Source of the DNA: Phytophthora hibernalis
Lineage: Eukaryota; Oomycota; Peronosporomycetes; Peronosporales; Peronosporaceae
Reading direction: 5' to 3'
NCBI GenBank assembly: GCA_012656075.1
Contig: JAAKBF010000233.1
Location: forward strand, 186,001 to 250,000
DNA length: 64,000 bases
Below, piece after piece: positions 12,288 to 21,930 of the stretch. The position numbers and the translations under genes were made by a program. The notes below the pieces were generated by a model. The model saw only the letters and a list, made by a program, of their open reading frames with translations. It did no database searches and was not told the DNA's origin. Within the stretch, counting starts at the first letter, position 1. Each line of letters opens with the position of its first letter.

Positions 12288-13610
12288 ATGATGTTGAGCC
12301 CCATGGAGGAGAGCAAGCCGGCCATGTGCTTGTCCCCCAGGAGAAGCTCAAGAACGCCGTCACGCAACGCAACAAACGTTCACTCTCGGTGGGCTCCTGG
12401 CTGGAGCTAGTGACGCTAAGAAGGCACGACTGGACGACATGCTCAAGAACGAGTTCGAACTCGACCTGGACGGCTGGATCAGCGACGACTACCTGCGTGC
12501 CATGGACTTCGACGACCGCCTGAACCAGGACATCGACTGGGTCGTCCACGACGAGATGGACCTGTCCCTCAGCATGGGTGTACTGGCACAGGACCACTCG
12601 ACGACCGACGACGTCAACGACTTTGGCTTCGGGCCGTCCTTCCTGCGCGGCGGATTGGCCTTCGAGGACCCGGCAGAGATGGCTTCAACCTTCGGTTAGT
12701 TCCTTGCTCTATTCTTTCTGTTTGCTATTGCGAACCGAAACCGACTGGCCGAGACGAACGCGTAGCTCATCCTTTGCCGTTTGATGCGTTGATTGCGCCC
12801 ACAGTGGACCCAGCCTACATCCGCTTGGAGTCAAGCAGCACCAAGGACGCCGAGAAGCTCCTCATGAGCTTCGACACCATGAACTTCAAGATCCCGTCGC
12901 CCACTTGCACTGCTAGCAAGAAGCGCAGCAACATGTTCTTGGACAAGGACGTGAAGCAGGAGCCTAAGGATGTTACAGGTGCGTCCCCGACCTCTTCGTC
13001 GGCTCAGGTGGCTGCTAACTCGGCGGCTGCTGAAGAGCTGCGCAAAGAGCAGGCGCGCGTGTCTGCGGCAAGCAGCGTGGCGGCTTCGCTGTCGATCAGT
13101 ACATCAACGGACTCGCTCCTTAGCGTTCTTAACATAGGATCGACGAGCCCGACCTCGAACTCGACAGAGAAGAAGATCGGATCGTACAGCCCCGCTGCGC
13201 GCAAGCTGCGCCTTCAGAAGTTCCACGAGAAGCGCAAAAACCGCACGTGGAAGAAGAGAATCAAATATGACTGCAGGAAGAAGCTGGCCGACGACCGTCC
13301 GCGGATCAAGGGGCGTTTTGTGCGTGTGCTAGAGAATGCCGGCGACTCGAAACCTGGCAGTGCTTCTCCACCGCCGAGCTGTGCGGCCGCGGGGTACGCG
13401 TCTCCGACGTCTCCCACCGGCGCGATGGCTCCGCCTATGATGGCTCAACCGGCCAAGGCCACGGTATCTCGAGTGACGGCATTGTGTGCAGCAACTATAG
13501 CATCGGGCACGAAACAGACACCTGCTTCGGTGGTCAAGCCCACACCAGTAGCAGCGTCAGCAACAAGTGCAGCATCGGTTCCGTTCGCGCGCATGATCGC
13601 AAGCGTGTGA
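12288..13610 (+). CDS. CCT-motif nuclear regulator
   Basis: About 405 residues, two exons joined by a 110-bp GT-AG intron at 12695-12804 (TTC-G|TG-GAC). The C-terminal half carries a CCT motif (CONSTANS, CO-like, TOC1) at about 13185-13325: SPAARKLRLQKFHEKRKNRT, then KKRIKYDCRKKLADDRPR and KGRFVR, a basic block used for nuclear import and DNA/NF-Y contacts in plants. Exon 1 has an acidic region (FELDLDGWISDDYLRAMDFD) that could be an activation domain. The last 80 residues are Ala/Pro/Thr-rich. The first 50 codons change frame twice (near 12325 and near 12415), again as if single bases were missing: MMLSPMEESKPA, then VPQEKLKNAVTQRNKRSLSV, then SDAKKARLDDMLKNEFEL. CCT proteins outside plants are known in oomycetes and other stramenopiles; the exact target is unknown. 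Confidence 0.85.
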
Positions 13611-14538
13611 CGTGCCCCGCGGCATTTGTATGGGGTTGCCGAGAGGACCTGATGTATTGCAAGCTTCGCAATGGAGGCGAGACAAGTATGATATGATAGT
13701 GTAGACAAAGCTGGTTTCGGCGCAATGTGGCCGAAGCTCGAGACGAAAGAAATATAACACCAATCGCAGAGGTGAATACACCCCACGCGCGCAGGTAGCT
13801 GCTGGCTGCATCAAGTAGTCAGCAGCTAACGCCTGAGCGCGGCATCTACTGCAGCTGCAGGAGATCGGGCTAGCAATAGGAGACCACCAGAACGAGCGGT
13901 GTGAGCTGGCAGTGCAAGTGCAAATCATCACGCCCAACGCTGAGCAGTGCTTGCCAACCAGAATTGCACGGACCACCGGAATCGTTGTTGATCGAGCATT
14001 GCGGAGACTTCGCTGGGGGTTCGGTAGAGGTCGACGAGGCCGCCGTGGCACGTTTTTAGGGTGGCCGTCATCAAAGACACGCACCGAGGGCTGTGTGCAC
14101 CACACGATCTGTGACGTGGCGACAAACTGAAGCATTCAGCGCCACCAGAACTCGCAATGGTGACTCAGTAGACTGCTGAGCGGAGCATACCGGTATCCGA
14201 TACCAGCTCGCAGGCGCCTGCAACGATACAAGCGTTGCTACTCCAACACCACGATGGAGGCGCATACATATCTAGTTCGGGCCCTTGAGGAAGCTGAAGC
14301 ACCACCTACCGGAGCAGCTAAAGAAATGAGTCGAGAGTCGCCATTCTCGCTCCCGGCACCGAACATACCTTCATCAGCCAGGATCTCGTTCCTGGCATCG
14401 AACATACCTTCATCAGCCAGGATCTTCACGTACATGCACAGCAGGATCCTCCAACACCAAGGTAGACGACGCGTGGTCATCGACTTGTTTGATCGGTAAG
14501 CCTTCGGACAGCAGCTCAGCTGAAATCGCTGGTCCGAA
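13611..14538. other. Intergenic stretch with short tandem duplication
   Basis: No convincing gene. ORFs here are short and overlap on both strands. It contains the 39-bp tandem duplication listed separately. Confidence 0.45.
14355..14432. repeat. Two-copy 39-bp tandem repeat
   Basis: Units start at 14355 (GGCACCGAACATACCTTCAT) and 14394 (GGCATCGAACATACCTTCAT). They share a 32-base stretch with one difference. Being 39 bp, the unit keeps the frame; on the minus strand it gives a 13-residue repeat beginning ILADEGMF inside a small ORF (14238-14480) that I do not otherwise recognise. Confidence 0.8.
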
Positions 14539-14933
14539 TCATATATTCACCACGATAACAATCTCGTTGTTGCACTGCTGCACAAGAACTTCTTGACAAG
14601 AAGCTCCGAGTTCATGACCATCTCTTGGTTATTGCTTCCGCTGTCCGCAGAAATGGGTTTCACAACATTAGGAACCAGGGTCTCCTGCACTTTCAGCAGC
14701 TGCGTACGATACCGGTAGCCATGCTCTTGGGGTTGTCGAAGCACGCCTTCATCTTGGCGTACGTGAGCTCAGCTCACTGTTGTTCACGAAATTCAAATAC
14801 GTTTACCTTGGTTGCTGTAGGTGTCAAGGTACGATATCTGCGCGATGATCTGCTCCTGTTTGTTGTGGTTCATCCTCTCAAAGATCACCTCATCCTCCTC
14901 CACGGAGGCTTCGTCGAAAAGAGCCTTGGTCAT
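14539..14933 (-). CDS. Small two-exon gene of unknown function
   Basis: Starts at ATG 14933 (MTKALFDEASVEEDEVIFER), runs to 14807, then a 54-bp GT-AG intron (14753-14806) joins CAA-G to AT-GAA in frame, continuing through RTQLLKVQETLVPNVVKPIS. Near 14590 one missing base would shift the frame to a tail ending CNNEIVIVVNI with TGA at 14539-14541; without it the ORF ends at 14547. The protein is about 110 residues, acidic and helical, with no signal peptide. I do not recognise the family. Support comes from the clean splice join and a conserved-looking acidic N-terminus; an upstream exon is possible. Confidence 0.5.
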
Positions 14934-15188
14934 AGTCGCCGCTCTGCTTCCTCGCGAGAGACCTTTCCTCACGAGTTGACAGGTACATACGATGTGAGCA
15001 GATCGCAACAGGCATCAAGCGTAACGACACCCCACAATGTAATTTACGAGTATCCTCTCACCCTCTGAGCTGTCTCAACCAGAACCCAGTGTCACTCAAC
15101 TTGTCCCCCAAACATTTCTCATCAGCCAATCACGTCTCTTCTTTGCCTTCTTATTGGAGACCGACCACGCACTTGCCATCCGTCGCCA

Positions 15189-16566
15189 ATGGCCTGCCGC
15201 TTCTTCCAGTCGCCCCAGGGCTGCTTCCGGGGCGCGTCCTGCAGCTTCCGCCACGACGCAGAACACGCCCACGACCTGACACTGAGCGCCGCCAACCCGT
15301 ACGCGAACGGGGCCATCCCCAGCTCCTCGCAGCCGCGTCCTGCCGCTTCTTCGCGTCCGGAAATGGCTGTCGCAACGGCGGCAACTGCCCGTTCGTGCAC
15401 GCGGCCAATGACGCAACCAACGAGGCGTCCTACGAGGAGATGGGCGACTTCCCAGTGGGTGTAGGCGGTGCCGTGTTCTACAACCACGTGGGGCCTCCAC
15501 CCCTTTAATGCCAATGGACACTACGAGGGACGAGAGTGCAGCTGTTCCCAAGAGGAAGCTGCAGATCCAGGCCAATCCACAGAAGAAGGAGACGATCAGC
15601 GAGATTCTACCGGTTTTGACAAGGGACATTGAAGGACCGGTACGAGGAGGAGGGTGCAAGACGGAGGAAGGAATGCTAATGCTGTTTTTTAGTTTTTCGC
15701 TATTGATGTCGAGTGCGTCGCGACGGGGAGCGGAACTAAGTAAGTGTGGGGTTTTATTGGGTGGGTGGTGGTTGACTGTTTTGGTCCTGGTAGTGATCGG
15801 GATGTGGCGCGGATTGCTGTCGTGGACGAGGACGAGGAGGTGGTGTTCGACCAGTATGTCAAACCTACGAAAGCCATTGTGAGCTACCTTACACAGCTCA
15901 CGGGTATTACAGAAGAGTGGGTGGTTGGTTTTAGGTTATTATAGGTGTGGGGTGAACACTCACGCGATGTTTGTTGTGTCTTGAAAGCAATTTGAAGGAG
16001 GCACCTGGGCTAGAAGAGGCGTTGGTTCGGTTGAAGGCGATCCTACCGGTTGAAAGTGTCATCGTGGGGCAGTCTATTAAGAAGGACCTGGAGTGGCTGA
16101 CGCTGCAAAAGCCGACAGACTACAAAGGGAGTTCGATGTCGCCGACCTATTCCGACTCCCAATGCAACTGACGAACGGAGTGGTGCGCTATCGCTACTTT
16201 TCCCTGCGGCACGTCGCCAAGTATCTTCTTGGACACGACATCCAGGAGGCGGACCACGACCCAGTCATTGATGCTCGGTATGCGATGAAAGTGTTCAAGC
16301 AGTTTCGCTACCTGCACGAAAACCCGGGTCGGCGTGATGCTGTGTTGCAGACTCTACTTAAGACACCGCGCACACCTTCATTCGCAGAGCGGTACCCCGT
16401 GATTGATGGTGTCTCTATGCGTGCACCGCGGAAGCGAAGTACGTCACCGTCAATCCGAAACGCCAATCGAGTTGCTGCTGAACATGCCCAGCACGCTACC
16501 AATGGGGGAGGCTACAGCTACCAGCTACAGCAGCAACAACAAGGACAGCAGCCGTTGTATTTGTGA
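15189..16566 (+). CDS. CCCH zinc-finger RNA exonuclease (DEDD family, REXO-like)
   Basis: About 400 residues. Two CCCH fingers open the protein: CRFFQSPQGCFRGASCSFRH at residues 3-22 and CRFFASGNGCRNGGNCPFVH about 50 residues later. A basic linker follows, then a DEDDh 3'-5' exonuclease domain starting FFAIDVECVATG (Asp and Glu metal ligands), VGQSIKKDLEWL (second Asp region) and YFSLRHVAKYLLG with HDPVIDARYAM (His and last Asp). Introns are 15640-15692, 15740-15793 and 15917-15987, all GT-AG with matching phases. Frame breaks sit in CC 15333, CCCC 15500-15503 and GGG 16127-16129; one extra base in each restores the protein. The family trims or degrades RNA; the fingers suggest RNA recruitment. 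It converges on the LRR gene with 287 bp between stops. Confidence 0.87.
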
Positions 16567-16853
16567 GAATACCATCAAGGGGGCATTACGTCAAGAATGT
16601 CAATCGAGCCCCCAATCTGAAGCATGACAGCTTCAAGTCCTGTGTCTAGGTGGGTGATGTCGGAGAAGGAGTGAGGCAGAAATTGGCAACCGGTCTTCAT
16701 GCTGGATGTCGGTGTTCGTCTGCTGGCTTCGTAAGGCTGTGTATCGAGTTCAATCCCTGACCCATGCTTGTATTCGAAATAGATGTTTCGAGCCTCGTTT
16801 TGTGTTGCCAAGCCCAGATCCTCACTTTCCTCAGTGTGTAGTGTGTCTGTGTG

Positions 16854-19800
16854 CTATAGGTCGCTGTCTTCCGATTCGTGTGGCTTATCGTCGTCGTCGG
16901 CATCGGAGCTGATGTCGTCCAGATCGTCCGCCGCTCTCTGCGCTTCATCTGCTTCCAAGGCCGCCATGGCAGCAGCTCGTGCTGCTTGAGCGATCGCTAC
17001 GCTCTCCTCGTCTTCGTCTTCGTCTTCGTCGTCATCCTGCCCATCGTCCTGGAGATCATGTGCCAGATTCGAGACCAAGTCTGCATATCCGTCGAAGGAT
17101 ACGTCGCTCACCTCGCTGTTGTCGTCGCTTGCCACCGCGTCGTCATCTTCTTCGTTCTCGTCGTTCTCTTCACCGTCGGATTTTGGAGTCTTGGCGACAG
17201 GTTTGCCTTTGGTGTGAAATTTGAGAACACTTTTTGGTTCGCTAGGTGGTGCTGCCCCAGCCCTCTTCATCAACCCCGCCTTGCTTGTGCCGAAGAATTT
17301 CTCGCTGGTAGTGTGCGAAGGCGCGTCCGTCGATGCCATCCCAGGGACGGCGCCAGCCCATGGCGAGGGCTTTGTCGCGTTGCTGTCGTACAAGATGATG
17401 TCGCACCATGGCGCCGACTTTTCAAGCAAGACACGCTCCACTTCTTCGCGAAATGCTGCGTGGCCCTGACCAAGCCGCGCCTTCCCACGCTCAAGTTCCT
17501 CGGTGTCTTCTCGAACGCGAGTCTCAGCGAACTCCAGTTTTTCGCGCTTGGCAACCCGCGCTTTCAACTCTTTGAGCGTCTCAGCTCGCTTCAAAGGGAT
17601 TTCCTCGCCGGGCTTTTTGGACTTCGCCGCTTTCTGAGCAGCCCGCTCCGTCTTTTTCGCCAACTCCACTTCGCGCGCATGGGCTTTCTCGAGAGGTTTC
17701 AGCTTCGTACGATGGCGATTTAGCTGCTTCTTCATTGCTCGAAGGTGAATGCGCAGCGCTTCCTTCGCGATTCTAACCTCCTTCTGGAAGCGCTTTTCGC
17801 CGTCAGGTGTCTCGAGGAATGCTCGGATTTGGGGAGAAGTGCATCCTGGGCTTCGCGTAGCCTTCGTTCATCAAGTTCCCGTCGCGCGACCTCCTCGTCG
17901 GTATACAAAATTCGGACCATTGTCCAGCCTGGTTGCTCGCAGGGATCATGCATTTTCCCGAAGCGTAGCAGGTCATCGCAAGCACAACGCATTGGAACAT
18001 TCGGATGAGCTACCCCGACCGGACCGTAGTGACCAACATACTGGTCCAGGGCACGTTCGACGTCACGCAACGTGCGTTTGTTTTCGATGAATGGTTCAGG
18101 TGGGAATCCACGCTGTGTTCTGGTTTCGATGACTCGCAAGATGCTCGGAAGCTCTTTGCTCGGACTTGGTTGAGGTCGGCCTATTTCATCGGTAGATTTG
18201 TAGTCGTCCGGGAAGAGCATGGCACCTCGTACCATGTAGACGCTGACCTGTTCACCTCGTCGTCCCCAAGGTCTCAGCCTATCGTACCGCAAATCGGTCT
18301 TGTCGACCCAACGTTTCTCACGAATGAGTGTGAGTAACTCAAGGAGCTCTTCCAGGACAATACGATGATGGCGTTGTGCAAGATCGAAATGCGTACGCAG
18401 TAGTAACTCATGGAAAATATCGGCACCGCGGAGAAATTGCGGTCCTACACCGAGGGTGGAGGTGGAAGATAAAATGCGCCGTTCACGTAATGATCGATAG
18501 CTCGGTCAAATGCCACGAGGTGTTTCAAAGTCAGGAAGGGGAGACTTGTCAATGTCAATGGCACCCCTGGAGGAAGTAGATGACGCATGATCGGCTTGTC
18601 GAAAGTTTCGCGGTCGAAAACAAGCCCCAGAGCACTCAGCAAAGCTGCAAGTTCTTCCACACGCTGTTCGCGTTTGTGCAGATACGAACGGATGGATTTT
18701 GCCCCAAGGCGCATCACTTCGGCAGGAGGAGAGCGGAACGGATTGCCATCGCTCTCTACAATCTCCAATTTCGGCAGTGCAGCTCCAAAGCTCATGGGCA
18801 ACCGTTCTAGGCGATTGCTTTGCATTTCGAGTCGCTGTAGAGTTGCGCCAAGAAGAAGCACTCCCGGCGGAAATTCTTGAAGCATGTTTCCAGCAAACGT
18901 TAGTTCGCGGATGGGGGAGGCTTTCCTCCGTCGGAGATCCCCACCCCACCTAACGACAGCAGCAGCTCCGTAAGTCGATTCCCACTCAGACGCAATACCT
19001 GAAGCCGTGATAGCTGCGAGAAGTCCAAATCACCAAGCGTTTCAAGACGATTAAAAGACAGGTCAAGTCGTTCAAGTGCTCGAAGTGCAGCCAGTGCTGG
19101 TGGTCCTTTTACTAGCTGGTTGTGTGCAAGCTCCAAGTCCACCAAACTGCTCGCAAGTCCGATCAGTGAGTCTGGCAATACTGCGATGGCGTTATGGCTG
19201 ACACGAAGAAGTTGTAGCTTCCCACAGTTTGTAATTGTGTCCGGGAGAGCCTCCAGCCGATTGTAGCGCAGATCTAGAGACTCCAAGCTAGCAGCGATTC
19301 CCAAAGCTGAATTGGCACCACCCGCAGTATCATCCGCGATCGAACCGAAAACTTCAGGCGCGATCGAACGGATTTCATTCTGGCGTAGTTGCAACAAGCG
19401 AAGCTTGGTAAATGCTCCGAAACCCGCGGGCAGTACATTGAAGTTCTGTCCTGAAAGTCGTAGCTCCCGCAAGTGTGATAGTGCCGTGAAGAAGACGCGA
19501 GGAATCTCGGGAACCTCGATCCCGCGCCAGTGCATTGACAATGTGTGTGTTTCTTGAGCAATTTCGACGGCGCGAGCAAATTCACGGTTCACGTGCAAGT
19601 CGGTGCTCCAGCATTCAGCGCCAACGCCTATCAGTCGAGCTCGTGGTTCTGGAGGTCGTGATCCGCCATGCTTTTCGCACTCAATCTGATGTTCCAGCTG
19701 CCATCGAATTTCGGCAAGGTTTCCGGTGCGCAGAGTCTCAGCAGCGAATCCAGCACTTAGTAGTGGTGCATTACCCGAGAGCCTCAACGTAACAATTCTC

Positions 19801-21743
19801 CGCAATGCTAGGAATGAGCGCGGGAGATTTTCCAAAGCATTTGCACTTGCATCAAGCACACGAAGCTGCTGAAGATCACCCAAAGCTTCCGGTAATTCTC
19901 GCAATCGATTGAGCTTCACGTCTACGCTGCAAAAGCACAAACACAAGTTTGATGAGCACTGAAGGCCACAAATTGTGATGAAAGGTGAACGGCCTACTCT
20001 GTGAGATTGACTAGTTTTGAAAAGGAAGGAGGAAGTGCTGCCAGTCCATTCATGCTCAGCCTGACTGTATCAAGTGCTTCGAGGCCGTGCAACACGTCCG
20101 GAAGAGCCAAAAGTTTGTTGTTCTCGGCCTCAAGTCGCTTTAAGCGCTTCAGCCTTCCCTGAAACACGCACAACATTCATGTCAGCACCCCTGTTTCGAA
20201 ACAACAGCACTTCAGGAAGGTCTTACAATGGATGGTGGCAAGTCTAGGAGCTCGTTGCCTGACAGAACGAGGTAATGCAGGCGATCAACTCCATCCCAGC
20301 GATCGAGTGCAGGCGGAACCGTTGAAAAAGTATCGCCTGTGCAGTGGTTCACGAATTTCAAGGCTGTAGAGGTGTCTGCGGGACCAGGCAATACAATCTC
20401 CCAACCATCCGGAAAGCGCTCTAACAGAGCGTGTGTGTCTTGCTTTTGGGCCTGATTGCCAGGTAATTGGAGCTTTGGAACGCGCACTTGAAAACATCGG
20501 GGCTTAGTGCGGCTCACACGCTTGGATGACAAGTGATAATACACGATATCGTGTGTGACTGGGTCCTCCTCAACGCGCCACTGCTTGCGAGCAACATTAT
20601 TTTCTTCCTCTGTGGGCTCAGTAGCGCTATCCACGTCTTCTTCATCTTGCGGATTAGCTGCAACGCCATCACCTTTAGGAGCCCTCCGTCGAATTAATTG
20701 TGGTCTTGTTGCAAGTGTCACGAGTCGATTGCCAGCAAGTGTCAGCGTCTGCAATTTGTTCAGCGTTACAAGTCCACAGGGCAACAATTGAAAGTGGTTG
20801 TAGCTCAAGTCCAGCGTGACAAGACGATTGAGCGCGTGCAAATTTTGGATATCTTGCAATCGGTTGCGGCTCACGTCTAGCGTCTCCAACGTGTTTGGCA
20901 GTTCGACGGGGAGTGCGTCAAGCTGGTTACCCGATACATTCAACACACGAAGGTATTGCAGCTCGCCTAGTGCACGAAATGGTAGCCGCGCCAATGCGTT
21001 CTCCTTGTAAACCAACGTCTCCACTTCTGGAAATGCGCGAACAAAGCTTTCGGGAGCTCGCGCAGCGCATTACGGGCGACATTCACCGTTCTAATGGAGC
21101 GAGCAAACTGCATAAGAAGTGTCGTGAACACGGCAGCTCGTGGGATATGTACAAGTTCTAGGGATTTCAGGTCGAGTTCTTGTGAGCCGTAAGAACGGCG
21201 AACCGCTGCTCGGACCTGCGTGTTAAGCTGCTCACGGTGTGCTGCCTCTAGTAATTTCTTGTTGGTGGGTGGATTGGTCGGCGAGATGCCGTTCGCTTTG
21301 GCTTTTACCTGCGCGCGCTGTCGCTCGACGCGCACGCTCATCGTGTTGAGTGTTGGTACTCCACAGGTTGCGAGTCTCGTTTCGGCGAAGTTCGTTGTGA
21401 ACTTGCTGCCTTGTTGTTCCCGTACAAAAGCTTCTTCCTGTGCAATCTGGAGCTGTCGATGTCTCTCGTTTAGTGTCGCAATGGTGGTTCTAACTGCGCG
21501 ATAACTTTTCCCAGCAGCAGCGTACTCTCGGTTCATATCTAGATGCGGTGGTTTGCGCTGGAATCCTTGACTACCTCCACCGCGCTTCACGATGGTGGTC
21601 GCGGTTCCCTTATAGAGAAATCCATCACCATCGTCTTCAGCACTCAATGCGCGTGGATAACGGCCAGCCATCGACATCGGTGAGTCCGCGGCTTGTTCAG
21701 GAACATTGTACTTTTTGGCTACTGAGCTCGAAGACGAATTCAT
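16854..21743 (-). CDS. Giant leucine-rich-repeat protein with WW-like inserts
   Basis: About 1585 residues over exons 21743-20227, 20158-19998 and 19926-16854 (introns 68 and 71 bp, GT-AG). After a basic 230-residue N-terminus, about 20 LRRs of the LxxLxLxxNxLxxLP type run in two blocks (about 21120-20700 and 20275-18750). Between them lie two WW-like segments: WRVEEDP...YYHLSSKR..RTKP and GWEIVLPGP...FVNHCTGDTFSTVP. The last 500 residues are charged helical coil (KKQLNRHRTKLKPLEKAHAR) and end in an acidic Asp/Glu tract. No signal peptide or membrane segment, so it is intracellular, probably a scaffold. Single-base breaks lie at 21048-21050 (AAA), 18913-18917 (CCCCC), near 18446 and 17828-17830 (AAA), all curable by one base. 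It is divergent from the NEK-like kinase, suggesting co-expression. Confidence 0.87.
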
Positions 21744-21930
21744 GATTTACTCACCTTCACCTCTCGTCAGTTAAAAGCATGTAGCAGGGTCCTGGTTCAT
21801 CGGGATAGAAATGGAAGTAGACATGGGATACTGTAGGCGGAAGTTTTCCTCTATTTTTGCTGTTGTTCAATTTCTTGTTGCACTTTCAGCACTTTCAAGC
21901 TATCCTGGTGTCTTCAATTGCTGAGTCAAC
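21744..21930. promoter_or_regulatory. Bidirectional promoter gap, LRR gene / NEK-like kinase
   Basis: Only 187 bp separate the two divergent starts. Pyrimidine-rich stretches and a CTTTCAGCACTTTCAA-like block lie close to the kinase start. Both promoters must lie in or overlap this gap. Individual elements are not assigned. Confidence 0.45.

Noticed and set aside
16878..17723. 281-codon plus ORF with hydrophobic runs
   Set aside because: Antisense of the acidic and coiled tail of the LRR protein; the hydrophobic look comes from reading GAC/GAA-rich codons backwards.
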